A DNA stretch of 31,150 bases from Chara braunii (GCA_003427395.1 BFEA01000658.1:394187-425336), one strand, 5' to 3'. Numbered from the stretch's first letter, positions 1 through 10,254 are shown. Notes: generated by a model not told the origin, from the sequence alone. Numbers and translations: made by a program.

Positions 1-457
1 TGAACTGGGCTACCGGGACTGCAACACACACTCGTACACATACCGCATGGCACCGGTTACAGCAAGGGGTGAGGATGGACTGAACTGGGCTACCGGGACT
101 GCAACACATACACATTCATACACCGCATCTCACTGGTTACAGCAAGGGGTGGAGATGGACTGAATTGGGCTACCGGGACTGCAACACATACACATACACA
201 CACCAAATATCACCAGTTACAGCAAAGGGTAAGGATGGACTGAACTGGGCTACCGGGACGACAACACATACACATACACACACCGCATGTCACCGGTTAC
301 AGCAAGGGGTGAGGATGGACTGAACTGGGTTACCAAGACTGCAACACATACACATACACACACCACATGTCACCGATTACAGCAAGGGGTGGAGATGGAC
401 TGAACTGGGCTACCGAGACTGCAACACGTGCACATACATATTAAATACAACCAATTG
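1..457. repeat. 80-bp tandem satellite array
   Basis: The motif tgaactgggctaccgggac recurs at 1, 81, 161, 241, 321 and 401, a strict 80-bp period. Each unit has a conserved gcaacacatacacatacac part and a ggttacagcaaggggtgagg part, with scattered substitutions. About 5.7 units are visible and the array runs off the left edge. The last unit passes directly into the 91-bp array near 440-458. No coding capacity is evident, and the open frame over 370-612 is a read-through of repeat DNA. Confidence 0.95.
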
Positions 458-2145
458 ACAAGTTTGGAAACATCCTTGCTGGGGGAGAACTTACCATAAT
501 ATCCCGGAATGAACCGCAACCCCACAAGCATGAGATCCAGATAAAACACAAGTTCGAGGGCATCTACACTAGAGAAAAGATCACCGAGGTATCCCGGAGT
601 GAATCGCCACATACATAAGCATCAAATTCAGCCAAAACACGAGATTGAGACCATCTGTACAAGAGGAAAGATCACCGAAGTACCCCGGAATGAATCGCAA
701 TATACACAAGCATCAAATTCAGCCAAAAGACAAGATTGAGAAGTATCCCGGAAAGAATCGCACACACACAAGCATCAAGGACAGCCAAGAGGTGAGTTTG
801 GAAGCAACCTATCAAGGGGAAAGTTCACTGAAGTATCCCAGAAAGAATCGCAATACACACAAGCATCAAGGACAGCCAAAAGGTGAGTTTGGAAGCAATC
901 TATCAAGGGGAAAGTTCACAAAAGTATTCCGGAATGAATCGCAATACATACATGTGTCAAAGACAACCAAAAGATGAGTTTGGAAGCAATCTAGCAAGGG
1001 GAAAGTTCACGGAAGTATCACAGAATGAATTGCAACACATACATGTATCAAGGACAGCCAAAAGATGAGTTTGGAAGCAATCTAGCAAGAGGGAAGTTCA
1101 CGAAAGTATCCCGGAATTAATCGCAACGCATACATGCATCAAGGACAGCCAGATGATGAGTTTGGGAACAATCTAGCAAGGGGAAAGCTCACGGAAGTAT
1201 CCCGGAATGAATTGCAACACATAGATGTATCAAGGACAACCAAAAGATGAGTTTGGAAGCAATCTAGCAAGGGGAAAGTTCACGGAAGTATCCCGAAATG
1301 AATCGCAACACATACATGTATCAAGGACAGCCAAAAGATGAGTTTGGAAGCAATCTAGCAAGGGGAAAGTTCACGGAAGTATCCCGAAATGAATCGCAAC
1401 ACATACATGTATCAAGGACAACCAAAAGATGAGTTTGGAAGCAATCTAGCAAGGGAAAAGTTCACGGAAGTATCCCGAAATGAATCGCAACACATACATG
1501 TATCAAGGACTGCCAAAAAGATGAGTTTGGAAGCAATCTAGCAAGGGGAAAGTTCACGGAGGTATTCCGAAATAAATCGCAATACACACACATATCAAGA
1601 TCAGCCAAAACACAAGTTGTGAGAGCATCTACATAAAAGGAAAGTTCACCGAAGTATCCCGGAATGAATCGCAACACACAAGCATCAAGGACAACCAAAA
1701 GATGAGTTTGGAAGCAATCTATCATGAGGAAAGTTCACCAAAGTATCCCGGAATGAATCGCAACACACACAAGCATCAAATTCAGCCAAAAAACAATATT
1801 GAGAGCGTCTACACAAGAGGAAAGTCCACCGAAGTATCCCCGAGTGAATCGCAACACACACACACATCAAGATCACCCAAAACACAAGTTTGAGAGCATC
1901 TACACAAGAGGAAAGTTCACCGAAGTATCCCAGAATGAATCGCAACACACACAAGCATCAAGGACAGCCAAAAGATGAGTTTGAAAGCAATCTATCATGA
2001 GGAAAGTTCACCGAAGTATCCCGCAATGAATCGCAATACACACACGCATCAAGTTCAGCCAAAAGACAAGATTGAGAGCATCAACACAAGAGGAAGGTTC
2101 ACCGAAGTATCCTGGAGTGAATCGCAACACACATAAGCATCAAAA
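458..2145. repeat. 91-bp tandem satellite array, part 1
   Basis: The marker gagtttggaagcaa recurs at about 794, 885, 976, 1067 and 1158, a 91-bp period. Units share a core of tatcccggaatgaatcgcaa followed by acacacaagcatcaa and then agcc. Three subtypes are visible from the sequence around agcc: 'ggacagccaaaagatgag', 'ttcagccaaaagacaag' and 'gatcagccaaaacacaag'. From about 1640 they alternate, giving a 273-bp trimer (same subtype at 1689 and 1962). Because 273 is divisible by three, long frames appear in this array, such as 1702-1893. They are tandem-repeat translations, not genes. Confidence 0.95.
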
Positions 2146-2302
2146 TCAGCCAAAATCACAGTTTTTGAGGGGTGGTCTAAGCTAGAGGAAGGAGAAGAAG
2201 ATGGAGAAGGAGGGGGAGAGGAAAGAGAGAGAGGGAGAGAAAGAAGAAGAAGAAGAATAAGAGGAAGAAGAAGGAAAAGAAGAAGAAGGAGAAGAAGGAG
2301 AA

Positions 2303-2337
<35 letters not shown>

Positions 2338-2506
2338 AGAAAACTTCCTCCTCTTTCACTCACCTCTTGTTGGCCTTTAGGCAATGGAGTCCCAGGCTTG
2401 GTTCTAGTTCCTTGAGTATGGCTTCCTCTCCCCTCAAGTTCTGTCCTCCTCTTCTCACACCTTTTCTCAAGCTATGACAGACTTTTATCTCTAAGGCTAT
2501 GAGTTC
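2146..2506. repeat. GA-rich block inside the satellite, copy 1
   Basis: The 91-bp pattern stops after 'aatcagccaaaatcacag' and is replaced by a short unique leader (tttttgaggggtggtcta), about 150 bp of GAA/GGA-rich purine tract, and a pyrimidine-rich segment that includes 'ttggcctttaggcaatggag'. The satellite resumes near 2507. The block is repeated at 3302-3665 with high similarity. Minus-strand frames across it encode only poly-Leu/Phe and are not credible proteins. Confidence 0.9.
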
Positions 2507-3301
2507 GGAAGTAATCTAGCAAGGGGAAAGTTCACGGGTATCCCGAAATGAATCGCAACACACACACACATCAAGATCAGCCAAAACACAAATTTGAGAG
2601 CATCTACAGAAGAGGAAAGTTCACCGAAGTATCTCGGAATGAATCGCAACACACACAAGCATCAAGGACAGCCAAAAGATGAGTTTGGAAGCAATCTATC
2701 ATGAGGAAAGTTCACCAAAGTATCCCGAAATGAATCGCAACACACACAAGCATCAAGTTCAGCCAAAAGACAAGATTGAGAGCATCTACACAAAAGGAAA
2801 GTTCACGGAAGTATCCCGGAGTGAATCGCAACACACACACACATCAAGATCAGCCAAAACACAAGTTTGAGAGCATCTACACAAGAGGAAAGCTCACCGA
2901 AGTATCCCGGAATGAATCGCAACACACACAAGCATCAAATTAAGCCAAAAGACAAGATTGGGAGCATCTACACAAGAGGAAAGTCCACCAAAGTATCCCG
3001 GAGTGAATCGAAACACACACACACATCAAGATCAGCCAAAACACAAGTTTGAGAGCATCTACACAAGAGGAAAGTTCACCGAAGTATCCCGGAATGAATC
3101 GCAACACACACAAGCATCAAGGACAGCCAAAAGATGAGTTTGAAAGCAATCTATCATAAGGAAAGTTCACCGAAGTATCCCATAATGAATTGCAACACAC
3201 ACAAGCATCAAGTTCAGCCAAAAGACAAGATTGAGAGCATCTACACAAGAGGAAGGTTCACCGAAGTATCCTGAAGTGAATCGCAACACACATAAGCATC
3301 A
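2507..3301. repeat. 91-bp tandem satellite array, part 2
   Basis: Same 91-bp family and subtypes as 458-2145. The 'ggacagccaaaagatgag' subtype lies at 2666 and 3121, 455 bp or five units apart. Together with the following GA-rich block, this part forms the second copy of a roughly 1156-bp higher-order unit (2146 to 3302). Frames at 2679-2870 and 2867-3052 are two-unit read-throughs of the repeat. Confidence 0.93.
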
Positions 3302-3665
3302 AAATCAGCCAAAATCACAGTTTTTGAGGGGTGGTCTATGCTAGAGGAAGGAGAAGAAGATGAAGAAGGAGGGGGAGAGGAAGGAGAGAGAGGAAGAGAA
3401 AGAATAAGAACAAGAAGAAGAGGAAGAAGAAGGAAAAGAAGAAGAAGGAGAAGAAGGAGAAGAGGAAGAAGAAGAAGAAAAAGAAGAAGAAGAAGAAGAA
3501 GAATAAAACTTCCTCCTTTTTCACTCACCTCTTGCTGGCCTTTAGGCAATGGAGTCCCAGGCTTGGTTCTAGTTCCTTCAGTATGGCTTCCTCTCCCCTC
3601 AAGTTCTCTCCTCCTTTTCTCACACCTCTTCTCAAGTTATGGCAAACTCATATCTCTAAGGTTAT
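3302..3665. repeat. GA-rich block inside the satellite, copy 2
   Basis: This is a second copy of 2146-2506, starting with the same leader 'gtttttgaggggtggtct' and ending in the same pyrimidine-rich tail containing 'ctcaagttatggcaaactc'. The purine tract differs in length and pattern, as expected for a microsatellite. After this copy the satellite does not resume, so this is the right edge of the array. Confidence 0.9.
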
Positions 3666-4954
3666 GGAGTCCTTCCCTCTAGGAGGGCTAAGGGGACCCC
3701 TTCTAGCCTCTCCTTCTATCTCACAGCCTGAGGGCTATGGCGGACCACTCTCCTCACTTCCTCCTAGCCTCTAGGCCTTCTTCCTCAACCCTATCACCAT
3801 AGCCAGGCTTCAGGCTAGCTCCGGCTCTCATCTCCTTGCTCTACTCCACTAGGATTCTCTCATGGACTCGTTTTGGCAGCATGGGCTCCTCTCATGCTCA
3901 AATGAGAGTGGCGGTGTCGGACCAAATACCCTTACAAGGGTATTTGGCCATGCTTTTGCATTTGACACGGTGACGGCGTCGGCTACCATGATGGAGCCAG
4001 TCTGGAACAAAAAGAGTGTGCACGCTTGAGCGTGACACTCGAAACGAATTCCTCAACCACTGAGGCCGGGGGCAAATCGGTGAGAAAATTTCGAGAGTGT
4101 GCGCTCGTTGTCATGACGGGCGGTGTGATGGTTAGGACCAGTAGTAATACCCGTCGACAGAAGAGGTCGAGGGGTCAGTCGGGTTAATATTGTGTCGATA
4201 AGATCAATGACACGCACAGAGACTCAATCGTTAGTACATTAGTCAGAATAAATTAATACGCGCCCCGGTCGTATGACCAGAGCAATTATTAATGTAAAAT
4301 CATCGGGGTTGAGGTAGCGCCCCGATTGTTGACGTTTGCACGAGCAGTACCTTTACCCTTACTAATGCACCATAAGCGGGGTTGAGGCTGTGGCTCAGCC
4401 TCCCGTAGGTAAAAAGGGAGTCGCCCCTTGGAAGGTGACTTCCTGACCGCATGACTACCCTAGCAACGGGTGCGTCCTTCTGCAGAGGGAGACACCGTTG
4501 CATACTCTGATAACGTCCGCACAGAGCCTAGATTCGTACTACTGAACCAGTACCCGCCTACCTGACGGTACTGGGCCTCCGGAAATGCCAACTTTTGTCT
4601 TCTACTCGGCCTCGAGTATCCGGCGCGTCCACCTCTACTTGGTGTGGCACCGACCTAACTGCCACTTGAGTGTTTTCGCGGTTCTTAAATACTGCGGACC
4701 TCCTACCCCGCCACTTGAGTGTCTTCCGTCGCGACCCTCAAATGGCGCGGCCACGGCTAGATACCGGCCTTCGGGCCTTCCGATCAGTCAGATGCTCTTC
4801 TAGGCCACACTCGTACTTAAGCCAACAAGCACTTAGACGGGCACACGGACCAGCAAGCGTGCATGCACGCACAAACTCGGAAATAGGCTCGGGCCAATAG
4901 GTGGGCAGAGCCTCAATCCTCTATATTTACCTGAGCGGCCCTTATCTTGACAAG
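3666..4954. other. non-coding stretch without recognisable genes
   Basis: It begins with repeated 'agcctctagg'-type pyrimidine-rich sequence (3680-3790) and then becomes mixed-composition DNA. It contains one palindrome (3922-3947). Short frames (4300-4503 minus, 4585-4803 plus, 4670-4900 plus) have no motif, no plausible family and overlapping alternatives, so I do not call them genes. Confidence 0.6.
3922..3947. repeat. near-perfect 26-bp palindrome
   Basis: The arms ccaaatacccтt-type sequence (ccaaataccctt, 12 nt) and aagggtatttgg are exact reverse complements separated by only two bases. A palindrome this tight can form a cruciform or hairpin. It may be the residue of a small foldback element. 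No target-site duplication is obvious. Confidence 0.75.
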
Positions 4955-5180
4955 AGTAGGAGCTAGCTCAGTAGGTTTGGGGTTAGACTATCAGGTGATA
5001 GACTTAGGAATCAAATCTGTCTGGCCTTGAGCAAGCTCCTTTTGGCAAGGAGCTTAGTCACTCTTTACCCTGCGTTCAGAAGGTCGGGACTCGAACTCGT
5101 GACCTACGGATTAGGGGATAGTTGTTGTTGGTAGGATTAGTTGGATTTGAACCTCTGCTGTAACGTGGCCTGCCACTTGG
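4955..5180. repeat. cluster of tRNA-like (SINE-type) fragments
   Basis: On the plus strand near 4964-4976, tagctcagtagg matches the pol III box A consensus, followed about 45 nt later by a weak box B-like aggaatcaaatct. On the minus strand, 5085-5105 reads gagttcgagtcccg and 5143-5160 reads aggttcaaatcc, both good box B (T-arm) matches. None folds as a complete tRNA by eye, so these look like degenerate tRNA-derived SINE pieces in both orientations rather than functional tRNA genes. A tRNA covariance search would decide. Confidence 0.45.
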
Positions 5181-5207
5181 CAGGCTAAGAATGTTAGTAG
5201 TTAGATT

Positions 5208-5330
5208 CTGTGTTTTTCTTTTATTTTTTTTTATTAGTTATAGTTAGATTCTTTATTTTTAGTTATTTTTATTTATTTATTTATTATTTATTTATTTATT
5301 TTGTTTGGGGTTGTCTTTTTCTCCCTTTCT
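5208..5330. repeat. T-rich low-complexity tract with (TTTA)n
   Basis: A run of tttttatttatttatt-type sequence. The plus-strand frame 5210-5656 starts within it, giving a Phe/Tyr/Leu-rich start that is a composition artefact. No gene is called. Confidence 0.7.
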
Positions 5331-5639
5331 CGTACCTCACGAGATTCATCTGCCTCAATGAATCCGCAGCAAAACTGTGGGAAGGATCATTCCCATCGTG
5401 GCCGTGGGTACGGGGCTTCAAGCTCGGCCCGCTCGGTACTATCCCGCGCCCTCGAGAAGGTCGGATCGCGAGAGAGGGAGTGTCGACGAAGCGAGACGAC
5501 TACGGGGCAGTAGCGCGCCCAAGCAGGGAAAGATGGCCACGCGATGGGCAACAGCGGACGAGCGGAGATGACGAAAGGAAACGCGGAGAGGATGGAGATG
5601 GCCGCGCGAAGGAGGCTGGGACGTGCGGAAAGGTGGTAG

Positions 5640-5735
5640 AAGAGGAAGTAGGATAGGGAGTAGAAGAAGAAGAAGAAGGAAAAGAAGGTAAAGAAGAGAA
5701 GAAGACGAAGGAGAAGGAGGAGAGGGGGAGTAGAG
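5640..5735. repeat. GAA/GGA-rich purine tract
   Basis: Imperfect gaagaagaagaag repeats. The minus strand translates as poly-Leu/Ser/Phe, explaining the open frames at 5387-5743 and 5500-6066. It ends at a minus-strand splice-donor-like site at 5741-5750. Confidence 0.85.
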
Positions 5736-5887
5736 AAAGGCACCTACCTGACCGTACGGTCAGACGACTGACGACAGGGATTCGGACAACGGCCGGGGAA
5801 ACGAGAAATAGCAACGGAAAATACCACGCGGGGTGAGAACCAGCGAACGAGAAAGGAGCAAGGAGTAGAGGAGAGAACTGTGAGGAG

Positions 5888-5957
5888 AGAAGAAGAAGAA
5901 GAAGAAGAAGAAGAAGAAGAAGAAGAAGAAGAAGAAGAAGAAGAAGAAGAAGAGGAA
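5888..5957. repeat. (GAA)n microsatellite
   Basis: An almost uninterrupted (gaa) run of more than 20 units, continuing as an imperfect purine tract to about 6000 and ending at the minus-strand donor-like site at 6010-6018. Confidence 0.95.
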
Positions 5958-6269
5958 GAAAGGAGGAAGGAGAAGAGGAAGAGGAAGGGAAGAGAGAGAA
6001 CGAAAGGCAACTTACCTGTCGCCCGGGATGCAAGCTTGTATCTGCCGTAGTCGCGGTATACAACACGCTGAGACGGGATCGTCATGAGTAGCGGGGAGCA
6101 TCCGACGACGACAGAGCGAGAGAGTTGAACGGGTAAGTTCCAATCTCGCGGCTGCTCCCACTATACTTCCACAATTAGGATGAGCAAAATCGAATGAACC
6201 TACCGCTAAACATGGGTAGGTGCACTACCTAAACTTGTGTGTGTCCGAACGTGTGTGTACGTGAGTGTA

Positions 6270-6279
6270 TATGTAAGTA

Positions 6280-6310
<31 letters not shown>
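6270..6310. repeat. (GT)n/(GA)n microsatellite
   Basis: gtgtgtgtgtgtgtgt followed by gagagagaga. It precedes the first hairpin repeat copy. Confidence 0.95.
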
Positions 6311-6316
<6 letters not shown>

Positions 6317-6366
6317 TAGTGAGAGAGCCTATAAGTCTCACCCGCGGCTCACCGAGCGCTGCCTCG

Positions 6367-6460
6367 ATCGATAGAATGAGCAAATCTGAAGTGGCAGCGT
6401 ATATTTTCACGTTTCAGCGGAAGATTCATTCCGCTTTGCTCATCCTATCGATGGAATGTG
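6367..6460. repeat. 95-bp hairpin repeat, copy 1
   Basis: The left arm gatcgatagaatgagcaaa and right arm tttgctcatcctatcgatgg are near-perfect inverted repeats enclosing cacgtttcagcggaagattc. It is followed immediately by (GT)n. A closely similar copy lies about 203 bp downstream, making the hairpin plus GT tract a duplicated unit. It resembles a small foldback/MITE element. Confidence 0.8.
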
Positions 6461-6500
6461 TGTGTGTGTGTGTGTATGTGTGTGTGTGTGAGAGAGAAAG
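6457..6500. repeat. (GT)n microsatellite
   Basis: A tgtgtgtgtgtgtg run with one tatg interruption, then gagagagaaagaggg. The Cys-Val open frame here is an artefact. Confidence 0.95.
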
Positions 6501-6569
6501 AGGGAGACGATAAGTCTCCGACCTTGGCCAACAGCCAAGTCTCCGACCACGGCTCGCTGTGCGCTACGT

Positions 6570-6662
6570 GGATCGATAGAATGAGCAAATCTAAAAGTGA
6601 AGGTGTATATTTCCACGTTTCAGCAGAAGATTCATTTCGTTTTTGCTCATCCTATCGATGGA

Positions 6663-6664
<2 letters not shown>
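6570..6664. repeat. 95-bp hairpin repeat, copy 2
   Basis: Same inverted arms as copy 1 (gatcgatagaatgagcaaa / tttgctcatcctatcgatgg), with internal substitutions and a longer T run before the right arm. It is again followed by a long (GT)n run. A partial third piece (aggatgagcaaaatcga) is seen at 6178-6194. Confidence 0.8.

Positions 6665-6718
<54 letters not shown>
6665..6718. repeat. (GT)n microsatellite
   Basis: An uninterrupted tg dinucleotide run of about 26 units, followed by gagagaaagagag. Confidence 0.97.
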
Positions 6719-6721
<3 letters not shown>

Positions 6722-6809
6722 AGAAAGAGAGTTCTTCTTCTTCCTCTCCTAAGTCCACCATCTCTTTTTCACCCTCTCCCTATCTGAAGTCTCAGTATAC
6801 GCGGACTAC

Positions 6810-6860
6810 GAGAGAGAGAGAGAGGGAGAGAGAGAGAGAGAAACGAGAAAGAGAGAGACT
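6810..6860. repeat. (GA)n microsatellite
   Basis: A gagagagagagag run with minor interruptions, ending at the donor-like complement acttacc at 6858-6864. Confidence 0.92.
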
Positions 6861-7002
6861 TACCAATTCGCCTAGTGGTTGTCATTGGGGCAATCGGACT
6901 TTCATCCCCGAATACAGCGCCCCTCTTGTAATGAATCCAACCATAAAGGTGGCTAGTATACACTTAGTGACTAATAACCAAGTGATATTTATTGTAACTG
7001 TT

Positions 7003-7004
7003 AA

Positions 7005-7040
<36 letters not shown>
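7003..7040. repeat. (ATT)n microsatellite
   Basis: An uninterrupted attattatt run. The Asn-rich minus frame and the Ile-rich plus frame come from it. Confidence 0.95.
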
Positions 7041-7319
7041 TGTATTTCAGCATTACTTGCGGAAAACGGCTACGTATATTCGATGAAAGAGGGAACAAGG
7101 GGGGAAGATGTGTGGAGAAGGACGTAGAAGGAAAGGGATGAAGGAGAAAACGATGAAGGGAGAACGAAGAAGGGGATGAGGGAGAAGGTATTGAGGAATC
7201 GACAGACACCATGACTACGAAGACGGGGAGGGCCAGAGAAAGACTTACCTGTGATGCCGTGGCTCCAGCTTCGTCTTCGAGATACCTGCATCAAAACGCG
7301 GCCTTTCAGAGGCTAGTAC

Positions 7320-7425
7320 CTGGTACACGAGAGAAAGAGAGAAGAAGGAGAGAGGAAGGAGAGAGAGAGAGAGGAGAAAAGAGGAGATGATGATGATGAT
7401 GATGATGACGATGATGATGAGAGGA
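7320..7425. repeat. GA-rich tract followed by (ATG)n
   Basis: gagagaaagagagaagaagg merges into an (atg) run at 7387-7420. On the minus strand the left part is the pyrimidine tract before the proposed acceptor at 7319. Confidence 0.9.
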
Positions 7426-7757
7426 CACATACCTGTATTGGCGATGGTCTGCATGGGCGACATCTTCAATTACTTCAGGCTGCAGCTAATGCCGACCGTT
7501 GCATTGTCTTTTGTAGTCTGTAGTATCTGTGTAGGAGCAGGCTGGGCGCTGAGCGCCAGTGTAAGTGTGAAGGAACTGGACTCTTACGTTGGTGTGGAGA
7601 GAGCATGCTCTCCTTGACAGCGGTTTCCAGTACTACGAACCTCCATTGGTGTATTAGTAGTGCAATGCTGCTCGCTGGACACAGTGTGACTACCTGGCTT
7701 TCAAAATGATGGTGTAATCTGGAATTGCCATCTCGCTTTTGCTTATTTTCCTGCATT

Positions 7758-7828
7758 TTATTATTATTATTATTATTGTTATTGTTATTATTATTATTAT
7801 TATTGATATTATTATTATTATTATTACT
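7758..7828. repeat. (ATT)n microsatellite, interrupted
   Basis: Attattatt runs with gtt and gat interruptions. The Asn- and Ile-rich minus frames at 7475-8014 and 7690-7941 come from this tract. Confidence 0.95.
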
Positions 7829-8213
7829 AAGTGCATAGTGGGCCTTGGGTTCACGTGGCATGTGTGTATTGGGATCGAGGTTGTGAGTGAGGCGAGAGGC
7901 GTTACCAAGTGCTGATGCCTGCGGCATTGGCCGGGATCCATTCACACTTCGGGAGAACTGTTGCTGTCGTCTCGATATCATAGTGTAGGCTAGAGTGTGA
8001 TCTAGTTTGGGCACTGAACGCTTGGTAGGACGTCGACATTGGTTCTTTGTTGATGATGGTGAGACTATCCCAGAGTTTTCAATAATGAGCTTTCTCTGTG
8101 TTCTTACTTGGTGGGACTTGGGATGGTATTCTGTTGTTGGTTAGAGGTCAGACTATCCGGTCACATGCGTATGATGCTGTTTTGGTTGCTGTAATTGCCA
8201 TTACTCGTCTTCT

Positions 8214-8310
8214 TGTATTGTTACTATTAATACTATTATTATTATTATTGTTACTATTATTAATATTTTATTTTTATTATTATTATTATTACTATTATTA
8301 TTATTATTAG
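8214..8310. repeat. (ATT)n microsatellite, interrupted
   Basis: About 95 bp of ttattatta/actatt repeats. The Leu/Tyr-rich plus frame at 8098-8310 is a translation of it. Confidence 0.95.
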
Positions 8311-8788
8311 TGTTTTTTTCAGTGAAATCAGACTCGCCCTCATTCACATTTTTCATGCATATGAACAGCGGCACGGCACGTTGGCAACAGACACCCACTC
8401 AATGCTCAGAGTTATGGCAGCTAGATAAGAGTTCACTTTCACTGGCTAATTGCGACTCAGAGCCCAACAACCCACTGTCCACACATACGGGAACACCCTG
8501 CATACCCGCCCACGCACTCACTGCACTACAGCCGTGCTCATATCGCTATGACTACATATTGTCTTCTTCAACCCACTGCAATTCCGGGCATCTGCGGATC
8601 ACCGTTGCCCAAGCCGCTGTAGGAGCACTTCCGCATGGCTTACTCAAGAATGAATGGCTTGGCGTTGCAGCTTGATTATACTTCTGTTTGGTGATGGCCT
8701 ACCCTTTCCACCGGCCCTGAGTGCCGACAGTCTCAGTCGTTACTTGCTTGATTGAACCTCGACAGACCAGGACTGAGGCCTTTGACGT

Positions 8789-8880
8789 TGTAGCAACTAC
8801 AACTGTGGTCCTTCAATGCTGTAGCAGCCACGACCTGGATCTTTCAGGACTGTAGCAGCCGCAACCTTGACCTTTTGGAA
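8789..8880. repeat. 31-bp short tandem repeat, 3 units
   Basis: The motif gtagcaRcYRcRaCctkga recurs at about 8789, 8820 and 8851, a period near 31 bp with moderate divergence. Confidence 0.6.
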
Positions 8881-8989
8881 CACCCATAGCTATGACCTCT
8901 ACAAGGTTCTGACCCCTATTCGATAGACCTACGGACTGAACCCCTACATCTACACAGACCGAAGACCATCAAACAGACATACAGACCTA

Positions 8990-9535
8990 CAACAAACAAA
9001 CAGACATAGTCTGGGACAGTCATGCACAGCATGGGGCAAACAGTCACAGTCTGGGACAGTGGACGCACAGTCACACGGTGACTCGGATACATCCGCACAG
9101 TCACCCAGTGACACAGACACTGTCATCCAGTAACACACGGATGCAGATTCGCTGTGTCACCCACGCACACGCGGCAAAATGACGCAATCACATATTGTGA
9201 CACAAGCACATGCAGTGACACGCACAGGTACTGCGACATGCAGATAATGTGACGTGCGGATGTTGTGACATACACACATGCTGAGGGCTACCTGAATGTG
9301 GTGCACTCACGTACACAGACTTGGTGAAGTTGAGACCCAGTCACACAGACACAGAAACACGCGGACATACGGCAAGACACAGAATACGGAGTGTACAGTC
9401 ATATGCACGGTCACGCACGGTCACAAACACACAGTGACACTTACACACGGAAACTTAGAAAACACAGGCACGCAGCCACTATGACATACACAGAGACACG
9501 CAGTGCAATGTGACATGCACACGCGGTGAGGCATA
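8990..9535. repeat. degenerate cagtgacac-type repeats
   Basis: Many imperfect copies of cacagtcac, gtgacac and acatgc motifs in tandem-like array without a fixed period. This is a decayed CA/GT-related minisatellite. Frames at 8916-9104, 9296-9484 and 9441-9836 overlap it and have no recognisable domain. Confidence 0.6.
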
Positions 9536-9954
9536 CACACAGACATGGTGAGGCTGTTGCATCATATCTCTTCTTCGTCCGATTGCCCTCCCCCTCGTCT
9601 GTGTATGTTTGGGACTGGTACATTCCTCCTGCATGAGCGCCAGGGCCCTTCACACCGCGATGGTGATGATGTATGCTTGGTCTGCATCTCGACATTGATT
9701 GGTCTGATCGCTGGTATTTTTGCCTTCCGCTGTGCTGTCCAGTACTATGTGAGAGAGAGGTCAGTTCTTGCTCCGGTCTGCACCTTATGATATGCAACGT
9801 ACACCGTGTCACGCAAATACACAGGGTCCCATACATGGTGACATGAGAGGCACATATATCCTAAGGACACGGACACAAAGTGAAACATATGGAGACACAC
9901 GCCGGGAGAGGGAAAAAACTTACTTGGTCGCCACCAACGGTCGACCCTAAGCAT

Positions 9955-9974
9955 ATTATTATTATTATTATTAC

Positions 9975-10029
<55 letters not shown>

Positions 10030-10030
10030 T
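9955..10030. repeat. (ATT)n microsatellite
   Basis: About 25 attatt units with a single act interruption. Confidence 0.97.
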
Positions 10031-10227
10031 TATGTCGTTATTCTGATTGCCATCATTAGATATCATACAAGGCTGGAGACGAAGAAGAGTATGGGGCATT
10101 GGAGAGGAAGGAGACGCTATCACTTGTGATGGTGTCCACCTCCTCCATCCTCCTCCGTACTTGTCTTGTGTGGTCTTCTCATATACCTGCCTCCTCGACT
10201 TTATTGATTGGGGGTCTGATCTCCGTT

Positions 10228-10254
10228 GAGTTAACCATTGGCCTCAGTTAACTC
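10228..10254. repeat. 8-bp-stem inverted repeat
   Basis: gagttaac at 10228-10235 and gttaactc at 10247-10254 are exact reverse complements separated by 11 bases. A role is unknown. Confidence 0.6.

Larger units (their letters stand above)
5741..7479 (-). other. row of minus-strand splice-site-like pairs (possible short exons)
   Basis: Reading the minus strand, donor-like sites follow short protein-like or mixed segments and are themselves followed by pyrimidine tracts. They are cag|gtaggtg at 5748/5747, cag|gtaagtt at 6016/6015, g|gtaagtc at 6864/6863, cag|gtaagtc at 7249/7248 and cag|gtatgtg at 7433/7432. Matching acceptors can be proposed for four: 6067 (ccgtctcag|cg), 6924 (ttacaag|ag), 7319 (tgtaccag|gt, after a long pyrimidine run) and 7479 (gctgcag|cc). 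These give segments of 52, 61, 71 and 47 nt. This is either a spliced minus-strand transcript with microsatellite-filled introns or a recurring repeat architecture. The segments match no protein I know, so confidence in a gene is low. Confidence 0.25.

Noticed and set aside
458-3052. Series of 60-110 residue frames with the SLEAIY...KYPGMNRN pattern
   Set aside because: These are read-throughs of the 91-bp satellite, with peptide repeats set by the monomer. The array is non-coding tandem DNA.
1-3301. CRISPR array
   Set aside because: Repeats are contiguous 80- and 91-bp monomers without unique spacers, in eukaryotic DNA.
2055-3682. Long open frames over 2055-2384, 3241-3549 and 3338-3682 (poly-Leu, poly-Phe, Arg/Glu-rich)
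   Set aside because: Translations of GAA/GGA purine tracts on either strand. No domains, and the two blocks are repeat copies.
6458-7086. Cys-Val-rich frames
   Set aside because: Pure (GT)n microsatellite translation.
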